From Flavobacteriaceae bacterium PS02336 (GTDB lineage: Bacteria > Bacteroidota > Bacteroidia > Flavobacteriales > Flavobacteriaceae), in contig JASCOF010000003.1 of assembly GCA_029960065.1 (NCBI GenBank), positions 62,001 to 126,000 of the forward strand: a DNA stretch of 64,000 nucleotides, in the 5' to 3' direction. The notes beneath the pieces were generated by a model, which was given only the letters and a program-made list of their open reading frames with translations, did no database searches and was not told the origin of the DNA. The translations under genes were made by a program, and so were the position numbers. Positions 42,523 through 52,339 of this stretch are shown piece by piece; position 1 is the first letter of the stretch, and each line of letters opens with the position of its first letter.

Positions 42523-45500
42523 TTAAAATCCAAATTTAACATTTACTCCGTAATCTCTTGTAGAAGGAATGTTGAAAGATTCAATACCTTGTAAGTTACC
42601 TGTACCTGCTCCTGCTTCTGGATCAAAGTGTTCTGCTTTGTTTAAGAAGAAGAATAAGTTTCTACCTACTAAAGAGAAGTCAATGCTTGTAAATCCAGAA
42701 TTGTTTAATATACGTTTTGGTAATGAATAACCAAAAACTAACTCTCTTAATCTGATGTTTGTAGCATCATAAATAAATGGCTCTGCAATAGGAGTTCTTT
42801 GTCCAATAGCTGTCCAGTATTGTTCAGCACTAATACTTGTAGTATTTGGAGAATAAGTACCGTTTCCGTTAGCCACTACACCATCAACAATGATTCCGCC
42901 TTGTCTTCCTGCAAGTGTAATATCACTTACCCCTAAACCAGCTTGTCTAGCTTGAGTGTATGAAATAACTTCACCACCAATTCTAAAATCAACTAAGAAA
43001 CTTAAAGAGAAATCTTTGTATTTGAAGTTGTTTTTGAAACCTGCAGTCCAGTCTGGGTTAAAGTTACCAGCACGAACATCAAAACCATTTGTTGCCAATG
43101 GAATACCTGCACTGTTTACAATGATATTTCCGTTTGGATCTCTTTGGAAACCTTTAATATATAAGTCACCATATTCACCGCCTTGAACAACTTTACTTCT
43201 AACTAAACGTCCTTCACCAAGAACTAATTCATCTCTTCCATCATAAATAGATTTTACTTTTGACTTATAAGAAGCGTAGTTTGCTGTAATATCCCACGTA
43301 AAGTTTTCTGTTTGAATTGGAGTTGCTGTTAATGTAAGCTCGATACCTTTATTTTCAATATCTCCACCATTTACAACAGCTCTAGAGAATCCAGAAGACT
43401 CAGGTGTATTGATGTAGAAAATTTGATTCTTAGTTAATGAATTGAAATAAGTGAAATCTAATCCTAAACGGTTATTAAAGAATCTCACATCAGCACCAAA
43501 TTCTGTAGAAGAAGAAATCTCTGGTTTTAAATTTGGATTAGCTTTTGTGCTTTGTCCGTATAGCATACCACCGTTTCCTCCAATGTAAGAGAATCTTTGT
43601 TGTGTTTGATAAGGATCTGTATCGTTACCAACTTCTGCATAAGAACCTCTAACTTTAGCAAAGCTGATTACTTCTGGTAATGTAAACATATCAGAAAGAA
43701 CAGCAGAAAGACCGAAAGATGGGTAGAAATAATCTGTAGGTAAAGTTGAAGACCAGTCATTTCTAGCCGTCACGTCTAAGAATAAATAGTTTCTGAAACC
43801 AAGTTGACCAAATGCATAAACTGAATTGATTCTTTTTTCTGAAGCTGTAGATGTAGATTGAACTGTTTGAACATTACTTAGGGCAAAGAAATTTCTTTTA
43901 CTCAATACACCACCGGAACCTAGAGCTGAACTATTTTGTTGTAATGCATTCGCACCAGCATTAAGTCCAACAGAAAAGTCTCCGAATTTTTCATTGTAAG
44001 AAAGTAAAGCATCCACGTTTAATTCGCTAACAGTTTCGTAAGATTCGCTGTATGAACCCATGTTACTGTTAAATGCATTTGTAGCGTATCTGTTTCTTAC
44101 GTTTTTGTTTGTCATTTGGTCTAAACCAGCTCTACCTTGTAAGCTTAAGGTTTTTGTAATCTCATATTTAAGAGATGCTAAACCAATAAATCTGTTTCTT
44201 TTGTCTGTACGAGCGTCATCTCTTAAAGCAGACCAGAATGGGTTTCCTCCAGGAGCTCCAGTTTCGTCAAGAAAATAGTTTACTTGTCTTTGTCCAGCAG
44301 CATCAAAATATTCGAAATTTTTGTAATCGTTATAAGCAATACTACGAGGCAATAAATAAGCAGATGTTCCAATAGACTCTTCACCAGTTCTTAATAAGTT
44401 ATCGATATCCTGAACGATGTAGTTTGTTTTTACATCTAATGATAATTTATCAGAGATTTTGCTTGTCAATCTTAAGTTAAGATTGTGTCTATCCATTTGG
44501 TTACCTCCAACAATACCTTCAGCACGTGTGTTAGTATAAGAGAAGTATCCTTGTGCTTTCTCGTTACCAGCTGTAACTGTTAATGTGTTCGCTAAGTTAT
44601 AACCTGTTTTGTAAAAATCAATTACGTTGTTTGGCTGTGCAGAATAATTTTGTGTCGCTGGTCCAGCATAATTTGGATTACGAACTAACTGCCAGTTTGA
44701 AACTTGGCTTCCGTCTAATCTACCTCCCCAGCTTGAAGAAGAGTTTGGAACGTAAGTACCATTTGTTCCTTGACCGTACTCATTTTGTAAATTCATCAAG
44801 TTATAAGCTGAAGAAGCCATAAAGTTAGATGATAAAGATACAGATGTTTTTCCAGCTTTACCAGATTTAGTTGTAATTACAATTACACCATTTGATGCTC
44901 TAGATCCGTAAAGAGCTGCAGCAGATGGTCCTTTAAGAACTGTCATCGAAGCAATATCTTCTGGGTTAATGTTAGAAATACCATCTGGTTGTGTAGTTCC
45001 TCCTGTATCAATATCAGGATTACTTGTTGTTGTTCCATTACTAATTGGCACACCATCTACAACATAAAGAGGCTGGTTGTTACCGTTAAGAGATCTGTTA
45101 CCTCTTAAAGTAATTCTAGAAGAAGAACCAACACCATTAGATGTAGTAGAGAAGTTAAGACCTGCAACTTTACCAGAAAGTGAATTGGCAACGTTTAATG
45201 ATCTTGCTTCAGAAAGTTCATCTACTGAAACGTTTTGTGCAGAATAAGTAATGGCTTTTTTCTCTCTCTTAATACCAAGAGCAGTTACCACTACTTCTCC
45301 CAATTGTTGTGTGTCTGCACCTAAAGCTACATTAATAGTAGTCTGTGTTCCTACAGCAACTTCTTTTGTAGCAGATCCTACATAAGTAAATACTAAAACT
45401 GACGATTGATTTGGAACACTAATGCTGTATTTTCCATCAAAGTCAGATGAAGCACTTGTTTTAGTTCCTTTAACAATAATATTTGCTCCGGGAATTGGAA

Positions 45501-45609
45501 TTCCGCTAACAGCATCTGTTATCGTTCCTTTTACTGTTGTCTGCGCTTCTAGGCTTTGGAACCCGAAGATGCATATGACGAACAGTAATTTTAGTACGTT
45601 TTTAATCAT
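42523..45609 (-). CDS. SusC/RagA-family TonB-linked outer-membrane transporter
   Basis: A 1028-residue SusC-like channel: signal peptide (about 1-22, LEAQ), carboxypeptidase-regulatory-like domain (about 24-105), plug with SusC signatures (LNVANSLSGKVAGL, SSSRITLRGNRSL, PLYVVDGVPI, ITVLKGPSAAALYGSRASNGVI-type block) and a 22-strand barrel ending in Phe. It imports oligosaccharides bound by SusD. SusD follows by 16 bp. No extra N-terminal signalling domain of the sigma/anti-sigma kind is present, so induction probably comes from a regulator outside the window. A 12-bp palindrome lies 124 bp upstream. Confidence 0.95.
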   Translation of the reverse strand: MIKNVLKLLFVICIFGFQSLEAQTTVKGTITDAVSGIPIPGANIIVKGTKTSASSDFDGKYSISVPNQSSVLVFTYVGSATKEVAVGTQTTINVALGADTQQLGEVVVTALGIKREKKAITYSAQNVSVDELSEARSLNVANSLSGKVAGLNFSTTSNGVGSSSRITLRGNRSLNGNNQPLYVVDGVPISNGTTTSNPDIDTGGTTQPDGISNINPEDIASMTVLKGPSAAALYGSRASNGVIVITTKSGKAGKTSVSLSSNFMASSAYNLMNLQNEYGQGTNGTYVPNSSSSWGGRLDGSQVSNWQLVRNPNYAGPATQNYSAQPNNVIDFYKTGYNLANTLTVTAGNEKAQGYFSYTNTRAEGIVGGNQMDRHNLNLRLTSKISDKLSLDVKTNYIVQDIDNLLRTGEESIGTSAYLLPRSIAYNDYKNFEYFDAAGQRQVNYFLDETGAPGGNPFWSALRDDARTDKRNRFIGLASLKYEITKTLSLQGRAGLDQMTNKNVRNRYATNAFNSNMGSYSESYETVSELNVDALLSYNEKFGDFSVGLNAGANALQQNSSALGSGGVLSKRNFFALSNVQTVQSTSTASEKRINSVYAFGQLGFRNYLFLDVTARNDWSSTLPTDYFYPSFGLSAVLSDMFTLPEVISFAKVRGSYAEVGNDTDPYQTQQRFSYIGGNGGMLYGQSTKANPNLKPEISSSTEFGADVRFFNNRLGLDFTYFNSLTKNQIFYINTPESSGFSRAVVNGGDIENKGIELTLTATPIQTENFTWDITANYASYKSKVKSIYDGRDELVLGEGRLVRSKVVQGGEYGDLYIKGFQRDPNGNIIVNSAGIPLATNGFDVRAGNFNPDWTAGFKNNFKYKDFSLSFLVDFRIGGEVISYTQARQAGLGVSDITLAGRQGGIIVDGVVANGNGTYSPNTTSISAEQYWTAIGQRTPIAEPFIYDATNIRLRELVFGYSLPKRILNNSGFTSIDFSLVGRNLFFFLNKAEHFDPEAGAGTGNLQGIESFNIPSTRDYGVNVKFGF

Positions 45610-45732
45610 ATTAGTTGTTTTTTTAGAGTTAATAACATGTTAAATTTAAGAATACGTTTTGTTAACAATACATAATTTCGACAAATGACAATTTTGCAAA
45701 GGTGTTGGTGAAAGTTTAGTCGAAAATTGAAA

Positions 45733-45744
45733 GAAAACGTTTTC
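45733..45744. promoter_or_regulatory. Palindrome GAAAACGTTTTC, candidate LacI-type operator
   Basis: A perfect 12-bp palindrome with central ACGT, 124 bp upstream of susC. LacI-family operators are AT-rich palindromes with a central CG, so it is a plausible regulator site. No LacI gene is in the window. Confidence 0.4.
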
Positions 45745-45771
45745 ATTTGTAATCCAACTCTTCCTTATTTT

Positions 45772-45818
45772 AAAGGCCAAAACTCTATTTATCGAATAGA
45801 TTTTGGCCTTTTTTAATT
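45772..45818 (+). terminator. Hairpin with plus-strand T tract in the susC-GH3 spacer
   Basis: An 11-bp stem (45772-45782 with 45801-45811) with an inner 6-bp extension past a one-base bulge, followed by TTTTT on the plus strand only. The GH3 gene upstream in transcription runs leftward, so the T tract faces the wrong way for it. It may still weaken leftward transcripts or end a plus-strand RNA. Confidence 0.5.
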
Positions 45819-45872
45819 ATATTCATTTTTTTAGTGAAGAAACACCTAAAAATATTCTGCGTTTTATCAATT

Positions 45873-48518
45873 TTAGTTCAAAACCTTGAATTTAGTTTTA
45901 AGTAAATCAGTCGAATTTCCGCCCACCATTACTTCGAAATCTCCTGGCTCTACAACGCGCTTCATTTCTCTGTTCCAAATAGATAGCTCATCTGTTGTAA
46001 GTGTAAATTCAACATTTTTTATTTCGCCTTTTTTGATATTTAATCTTTTGAATCCTTTTAACGTTTTTTCTGGAGTTGTTACCGTACTGTAAACATCATT
46101 AATATACAATTGTACCACTTCGTCTCCGTCTCTATCTCCAACGTTTTTAACATCAACAGAAACTTTTATTTCTCCGTTTGGTTTAATTTCAGAAGTATTC
46201 AGCTTTAAATTAGAATATTCAAACTTCGTATAACTTAATCCAAAACCGAATGAATATAAAGGATGTTCGCTTTCTGCTACATATTTATGGATTGCAGATG
46301 GTTTTTGGTTATAATATATAGGTAACTGTCCTACCGATTTTGGAACTGTAATTGGCAGTCTTCCGCCTGGATTGTAATCTCCGAACAAAACATCCGCAAC
46401 AGCTCTTCCTCCAAATTCTCCCGGAAACCATCCTTCAAGTACAGCTGGAATATTTTCAGCAATCCAGTTGGTAGAAAGCGGACGACCGTTTAATAATACA
46501 CAAACTACTGGAGTTCCTGTTTTTTGAATCTCTTCAATCAATTGCTGCTGGATTCCAAATAAGTCTAAAGAAGCAACATCTCTGTTTTCTTCTACTAATT
46601 CATTTGATTCTCCTAAAACAACAATCGCCACATCTGCTTTTTTAGCCGCTTCGATTGCCGGCTGTAAGTTTACTTTTTCTAAATTCCAACGGAAATGAGC
46701 TCTGGCTCCCCAGCCTCCTTCCCACATTTCAATGCGGACTTTGTATTTCTTCCCTTTTTCGATGTTTTTTGGGACCGTCACCATGCTTGTAGCTCCTTTT
46801 GTCCAGTTATCAATTACCAATTGATCATCGATATACATTCTGATTCCGTCATCAGAACTTAAACCTAACCATCCGTCAAGAGCCTGATCTGATTTTAAAA
46901 ATCCTGTCCATCTGATAGAAAAATCATCCACATTCACACCATCACCAGGCGCCCAAGGCCAGTCAAACTCTAACTGACTGTCGATACGAGTTAAAGCTGG
47001 AGTTCCTTCTAATTCCCTATTGTTGAAATATTCTCCTTTTAATCCGTTTTGAGATTCGTCTGGCGTAAATAAATATTTAGATGGAATAATTTGTCCTTTT
47101 ACAATCAACGGAACACCTTCTTCATAAACTACATTAGCAGTTTTTCCAACAATTTGCTGAACACCTTCAAAAACAGTTGTTCCAACACTATTTTTAGGAG
47201 CATAACCTCCCATTCTTGAAGCATTTGCATTTGGTCCGATAACAGCGATATTTTTCAACGATTTACTTAAAGGCAAAATGTTGTTATCATTTTTTAATAA
47301 AACCATCGATTTTTGAGCTGCTTCTAAAGCAACTTTCTGATTTTCTGGAGTATGAAAACGTTCTTTAATTAGATTTTTTTCTGTGTACGGATTTTCAAAT
47401 AATCCTAATAAGAATTTCAAACGTAAAATCCCTCCCGCAGCACGGTCGATATTTTCTGTTGTCAATTTCTTTTCATTTACCAATTCAATAATGGTGTTCT
47501 GCCAAAATTCATTACTAAAATCATAAAACTGCATATCAACACCCGCTGAAACCGCTTCTCTAATAGCATCTTTTGGAGAATCAGCTACTTTGTGAGTCGT
47601 CTGAATGTATTTAATAGCTCCTAAATCTGAAACTACAATTCCTTTAAAACCCCATTCTTTTCTCAAAACGTCCGTCAATAACCAGTGATTTGCAGCACAA
47701 GGAATTCCGTCCAATTCAGAATACGCACACATTGTTCCCAAAGCGCCGCCTTTTCTAAATGCTTTTTCGAAAGAGGGTAAATGGTCTTCTCTTGCAGAAC
47801 GTTCTCCAACTAAAATAGGAGAAGAATTTCCTCCTGCCTGCGGAATACCATGAACCGCAAAGTGTTTCGGCTCAGCGATAATAGAGCGATCCGATTTTAA
47901 ATCGTCTCCTTGTAATCCTTTAATGAAAGCCAAACCAATTTCACTGTTCAAGAAAGCGTCTTCACCAAAAGTTTCAGCAACACGTCCCCATCTTGGCTCG
48001 CGACCTAAATCTAAATTTGGTCCAAAACCAAAATGCACTCCATGCGCTCTGGCTTCCATACCTATTACTTTTCCAACTTTGTCCATCGTAGCGATATCCC
48101 ATGTTGCTCCAAGTCCGATATTCATTGGAAAAGCAGTACTTCCTTCATCTAAATATCCGTGAAGCATTTCACACATAATCAGCGCCGGAATTCCCCAACG
48201 ATTTCCTTTAATTACATTGGTTTGCAAATCATTAATCATTTTCGCTGAACGCGGATAAAGGTCATGAATCGCTCCAATTCCTAATTTCCCGATTTTCTCT
48301 GCCGATTTAGATTTCGCAAAATCTTCTTTATCTTTAAAAAAATCTCCTCTATACATATCCATCTGACGGACTTTTTCTTCAAGTGTCATACGGCTTAGCA
48401 AGTCTTGAACTCTTTCTTCTACTGGTAATTTTGCATCCTGATACGGATACTTTTTCTGGGCATGGATCTGGTTTAAAAAACCAACAGCCATTACAAAAAT
48501 AATGGCCGTTTTTCTCAT
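45873..48518 (-). CDS. GH3 beta-glycosidase with inserted PA14 domain
   Basis: About 881 residues, secreted (MRKTAIIFVMAVGFLNQIHAQ). The GH3 TIM barrel carries KHFAVHG and the nucleophile Asp in VVSDLGA (the more usual form is SDWGA). Between the two halves of the alpha/beta sandwich sits a PA14 domain (about residues 485-630; GEYFNNRELEGTPALTR, SSDDGIRMYIDDQLVIDNW). A fibronectin-III-like domain closes the protein. PA14-containing GH3 enzymes are mostly beta-glucosidases; here a beta-linked sugar of the target glycan is likely. The ATG at 48518 is preferred over one five codons earlier because the signal peptide begins there. It is 12 bp after GH92. Confidence 0.92.
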   Translation of the reverse strand: MRKTAIIFVMAVGFLNQIHAQKKYPYQDAKLPVEERVQDLLSRMTLEEKVRQMDMYRGDFFKDKEDFAKSKSAEKIGKLGIGAIHDLYPRSAKMINDLQTNVIKGNRWGIPALIMCEMLHGYLDEGSTAFPMNIGLGATWDIATMDKVGKVIGMEARAHGVHFGFGPNLDLGREPRWGRVAETFGEDAFLNSEIGLAFIKGLQGDDLKSDRSIIAEPKHFAVHGIPQAGGNSSPILVGERSAREDHLPSFEKAFRKGGALGTMCAYSELDGIPCAANHWLLTDVLRKEWGFKGIVVSDLGAIKYIQTTHKVADSPKDAIREAVSAGVDMQFYDFSNEFWQNTIIELVNEKKLTTENIDRAAGGILRLKFLLGLFENPYTEKNLIKERFHTPENQKVALEAAQKSMVLLKNDNNILPLSKSLKNIAVIGPNANASRMGGYAPKNSVGTTVFEGVQQIVGKTANVVYEEGVPLIVKGQIIPSKYLFTPDESQNGLKGEYFNNRELEGTPALTRIDSQLEFDWPWAPGDGVNVDDFSIRWTGFLKSDQALDGWLGLSSDDGIRMYIDDQLVIDNWTKGATSMVTVPKNIEKGKKYKVRIEMWEGGWGARAHFRWNLEKVNLQPAIEAAKKADVAIVVLGESNELVEENRDVASLDLFGIQQQLIEEIQKTGTPVVCVLLNGRPLSTNWIAENIPAVLEGWFPGEFGGRAVADVLFGDYNPGGRLPITVPKSVGQLPIYYNQKPSAIHKYVAESEHPLYSFGFGLSYTKFEYSNLKLNTSEIKPNGEIKVSVDVKNVGDRDGDEVVQLYINDVYSTVTTPEKTLKGFKRLNIKKGEIKNVEFTLTTDELSIWNREMKRVVEPGDFEVMVGGNSTDLLKTKFKVLN

Positions 48519-48545
48519 TCTTAATTGTAACATAGTTGTGTGTGT

Positions 48546-50789
48546 TTAGTTTTGAATCACTTTAAGCTTTGTACCATTCACAAAATCATCGTGTGAAATA
48601 AAAAAGCTGTTAAGTGTTTTTCCGTTTAGCTCAATCGAATTGATTTTTCCGCCATTATTTTCTTGTCTTTCAATTACGATGCTTTCTTTTTTATAATATC
48701 TTGGATCTAATTTGATCGTCACTCTATGAAACAGTGGTGTTGTAATGGTGTAAATTGGATCTCCCGGCGATATTGGATAAATTCCCATCATCGAATACAC
48801 CAACCAAGCCGACATTGTTCCGGTATCGTCATTTCCTGGTAATCCTTTTGGTTCATTTTTGAAATATTCGCGAACCAATCTCTTTACATTTTCCTGAGTT
48901 TTATATTCTTCCCCTTTCACATAATTGAATAAATACGGATTGGCAATGTCTGGCTCGTTTGCCATATCAAATTGTTTGATATCAAATATTTTCTGCAATT
49001 GCGCCGAAAAAGCTTGATCACCTCCCATTAATTTCTTTAATCCGATAATGTCGTGAGGAACCATGAAATTATACTGCCAAGCATTACCTTCAATAAAACC
49101 AACATTTTCTTCAAAATTAGCTCCAGAAGCAGGATCAAAAGGTTCGTACCATTTCCCGTCAGCCGTTCTTGGACGAAGCAGATTAAAATTTTTATCAAAT
49201 AATTTTCTGTAGGATAAAGAACGTTCTTTAAAACGTTTTACATTGTCTTTGTCCCCGAATTCGTTGGCCATAAGCGAAATAGCATAATCTGAAATATTGT
49301 ATTCCTGAGTTGTAGAAACTGGGCCTTTATTGTCAGTTGTTAAATATCCTTTTTTGATATAATCTTTCAATCCAGGACGAAGCGGATTATTTTCAATATT
49401 ATCTGCGCCTTTCAACATCGCATAATAGGCTTTATTAACATCATAATCACGAATTCCTCTCATATAACTATCTGTAATTACAATACTTGCTGGGTCTCCA
49501 ACCATGGTAAAAGTTTCAGTCGAATTCAGTTCCCATTTGGGTAACCAGCCGTTTTCATCAAACATATTCAACATACTTTTTACCATATCAGATTGCTGTT
49601 TTGGATAAACCAAAGACATTAACGGATGGACATTTCTATACGTGTCCCACAAAGAAAATACGGTATAACGAGTATCTTTGGTTTTACGAATTTCACTTCT
49701 TTTGATTACTGGATATTCTCCGTTAATATCATTTAAAGTATTTGGGTGAATTAAAGTATGATACAAAGCCGTATAAAAAATCGTATTGTCGTCTTTTGAA
49801 CCACCTTCAACCAAAATTTTAGACAATTCTTCGTTCCATTCGTTATAGGTTTCTTTGTAAATTGCGTCAAAAGATCTATTACCCACTTCTTTTGCTAAGT
49901 TTTCACGAGCATTTTCGATACTTACGTACGAAATTCCAATCTTCACTTCAACCGTTTCTTGTTTGTCGAATTTATAAGTAAAATAACTTCCAATACTATC
50001 ACCTACTACGGTTTTAATGGTATTTTCCATTATTCTCGCTTTTCCGTTGTAACCCATCCATTGCGCTTCAACGCCGTTGTATTTTGCAGGTTTTTTCCAA
50101 ACTCCGAATTTATCGGCAGGTTTAGAAAATTGAGCCACAAAATAAACTGGATAAGCATCTTCCGGACTGTTGTAACAAAATGAACCAACTGAACGCATTC
50201 CTTCAATTTCTGTCGAAGAAACGACTTTTACCATCGCGCCTTCTTCATTTGTTAATCCCAATCCAAGATTTAGTAAAATATTAGATTGCCCTTTCGGGAA
50301 AGTAAATCTGCTCACTCCTACTCGCTTTGAAGCGGTGAATTCACCTTTTACTTTGTATTTATCAATGTTTACACTGTAATACGCCGCTTTGGCAACTTCA
50401 TTAGAATACGTTGAACCGTATTTTAAATGATCAATTTCTACTGTTCCAGTAGTTGGCATCAATAAGATAACGCCTAATTCTGGACAACCAACTCCGCTCA
50501 AATTAACTTGACTAAATCCTGTCAAAAAAGTATTCTCATTTACATACGGATTCGAAAGCCATTGGCTGTCTTTTTCCATCGGAGTGTTTTTTACTCCAGC
50601 CACATTAAAAGGGCTGATACTTGCCATTCCGCGCGGGGCAATTGGTCCCGGATAAGCTGCCCCATAATTGGAAGTCCCAATAAAAGGATTGACAAAATCG
50701 GCAGGTTCTTGCGCAAAAATAGTAATGCTAAAAAACAGCATGTATAAAATACATGCTGTCTTCAATTTATTTTTAGTATTTAAAACCAT
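48546..50789 (-). CDS. GH92 alpha-mannosidase, secreted
   Basis: A 747-residue exo-alpha-mannosidase with a signal peptide (about 8-26, IFAQ). Family hallmarks are VNPFIGTSNYGAAYPGP near the N-terminus, the central FSLWDTYRNVHPL and NGWLPKWELN, and the C-terminal PGNDDTGTMSAW, which holds the catalytic Asp residues. GH92 enzymes are calcium-dependent and remove alpha-1,2-, 1,3- or 1,6-linked mannose from N-glycans by inversion. It lies 12 bp before GH3 and 11 bp after GH29 in a compact operon. A second, different GH92 lies at the right edge. Confidence 0.95.
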   Translation of the reverse strand: MVLNTKNKLKTACILYMLFFSITIFAQEPADFVNPFIGTSNYGAAYPGPIAPRGMASISPFNVAGVKNTPMEKDSQWLSNPYVNENTFLTGFSQVNLSGVGCPELGVILLMPTTGTVEIDHLKYGSTYSNEVAKAAYYSVNIDKYKVKGEFTASKRVGVSRFTFPKGQSNILLNLGLGLTNEEGAMVKVVSSTEIEGMRSVGSFCYNSPEDAYPVYFVAQFSKPADKFGVWKKPAKYNGVEAQWMGYNGKARIMENTIKTVVGDSIGSYFTYKFDKQETVEVKIGISYVSIENARENLAKEVGNRSFDAIYKETYNEWNEELSKILVEGGSKDDNTIFYTALYHTLIHPNTLNDINGEYPVIKRSEIRKTKDTRYTVFSLWDTYRNVHPLMSLVYPKQQSDMVKSMLNMFDENGWLPKWELNSTETFTMVGDPASIVITDSYMRGIRDYDVNKAYYAMLKGADNIENNPLRPGLKDYIKKGYLTTDNKGPVSTTQEYNISDYAISLMANEFGDKDNVKRFKERSLSYRKLFDKNFNLLRPRTADGKWYEPFDPASGANFEENVGFIEGNAWQYNFMVPHDIIGLKKLMGGDQAFSAQLQKIFDIKQFDMANEPDIANPYLFNYVKGEEYKTQENVKRLVREYFKNEPKGLPGNDDTGTMSAWLVYSMMGIYPISPGDPIYTITTPLFHRVTIKLDPRYYKKESIVIERQENNGGKINSIELNGKTLNSFFISHDDFVNGTKLKVIQN

Positions 50790-50800
50790 AGGTTTCCTTC

Positions 50801-52285
50801 TTATCTGTTGATCGCTTCAATTTTTAAAGTCCAAGCTTCTTTTGCAGGAAGATTGTTTCTTAGATTTTCTGGAATAATTACTTTAAATCCGTTTCCTTCT
50901 TTTGTCCATTTTAAAGAAGTCTTAGAACCTAACATGGTAATTTTTGTTCCTTTTTTAGGGCTGATTGATTTTACAGTAACTGCAGCAGGAATTTTATCTT
51001 CTCCTTCTTTAGCTAAATAAAATGCAAATACATTTCCTGCTTTATTTTGTGTAAAACAAATGTTATCTTCTTTGTAAGGTTCGATTGGTTTTGTGTTGTA
51101 AATCGCTGTGCTGTTTACTTTCATCCAGTCTCCGTAAGCTTGTAATAAATCGTAAGCGCCTTTATCCCATTCTCCTTCTGGACTTGGAGCAACGTTTAAT
51201 AATAAGTTTCCACCTTTTGCCACAATATCAACTAACATGTGAATACCTTGTCTTCCAGTCATATATTCAGCACCTGGAGAATAAGACCATCCGCCGCCAG
51301 CAGGAATACAAGATTCCCAAGGATAAGGAAGTGTTTTAGCAGGAACACGTCCTTCTGGAGTTAGATAGTTTTGGTTTTTACCGTGAACCGCTCTATCCAC
51401 AACAATTAAACCTGGTTGTTTCTGACGCGCTTTAATTACCAATTCATCCATTTTAGGATCTTGATCTACCACTCTGTGTTTGATGAAACCGTTTTTAGAT
51501 TCGTTTTCAGTAAATTTCTCATCGTAGTTTTCTTTGATGTTCACTTGGTCTCTTTTTCTAACCCATCCTCCATCTAACCATAAAATATCAACTTTACCGT
51601 AGTTCGTTAAGATTTCTAAGATTTGGTTGTGCGTGAAATCAACATATTTTTGCCATTTTTCAGGGTATAATGAAGGATCGTAGTTTACGTTTCTATCGAA
51701 TGGAGGGAAATAAGGATCCCAGTAGTTTTCATTATGCCAGTCAGGTTTAGAGAAATAAGCTCCAGTTGAAATTCCTTCTCCTCTAAAAGAGTTAAAAATT
51801 TCTTTTAAAACGTCAGCTTTCGGGTTTGTATGAAAAGGAACATCTTTACTAGTAATCTTGTAATCAGAATATTTAGTATCATACATATTGAATCCGTCAT
51901 GGTGTTTTGTAGTGAAAACCATGTATTTCATTCCAGCATATTTAGCCGCTTTTGCCCATTTTGCAGGATCAAATTTCACAGGATTAAATGTTTTTCTTAA
52001 TCCTTCGTAATCTTTAATATAATCATTATAATTAGATGGATTGCTTCCTTTTTTACGTTCACACCATCCGTAATCTTCAGGGCAGATAGACCAAGATTCT
52101 ACAATTCCCCATTGGCTGTAAGTTCCCCAGTGCATTAGCAAACCAAATTTTTTGCCTTGCCATTCGTCTAAGTTTTTCAAAACCAACGGATCTGTTTCTG
52201 GTACGTATCTTTCATCTTCATAAATCGCCTGAGCGAATATCTGAGCTGAAAATAAAAGGGCGATTATGAATATTCCTTTTTTCAT
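50801..52285 (-). CDS. GH29 alpha-L-fucosidase, secreted
   Basis: A 494-residue enzyme with a signal peptide (about 1-19, IFAQ). The opening KKFGLLMHWGTYSQWG and the later AKYAGMKYMVFTTKHHDGFNMYDTKYSDY are typical GH29 blocks, and the nucleophile Asp lies in VDILWLDGGW. It removes alpha-L-fucose, for example from N-glycan cores or antennae, with retention. It is 11 bp from GH92 and 54 bp from GH35 in the same operon. Confidence 0.95.
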   Translation of the reverse strand: MKKGIFIIALLFSAQIFAQAIYEDERYVPETDPLVLKNLDEWQGKKFGLLMHWGTYSQWGIVESWSICPEDYGWCERKKGSNPSNYNDYIKDYEGLRKTFNPVKFDPAKWAKAAKYAGMKYMVFTTKHHDGFNMYDTKYSDYKITSKDVPFHTNPKADVLKEIFNSFRGEGISTGAYFSKPDWHNENYWDPYFPPFDRNVNYDPSLYPEKWQKYVDFTHNQILEILTNYGKVDILWLDGGWVRKRDQVNIKENYDEKFTENESKNGFIKHRVVDQDPKMDELVIKARQKQPGLIVVDRAVHGKNQNYLTPEGRVPAKTLPYPWESCIPAGGGWSYSPGAEYMTGRQGIHMLVDIVAKGGNLLLNVAPSPEGEWDKGAYDLLQAYGDWMKVNSTAIYNTKPIEPYKEDNICFTQNKAGNVFAFYLAKEGEDKIPAAVTVKSISPKKGTKITMLGSKTSLKWTKEGNGFKVIIPENLRNNLPAKEAWTLKIEAINR

Positions 52286-52339
52286 CTTTAATCTAATTTA
52301 TAATTTATTATTCTTTGTTTTTTAGTTTAATAGGTAATC

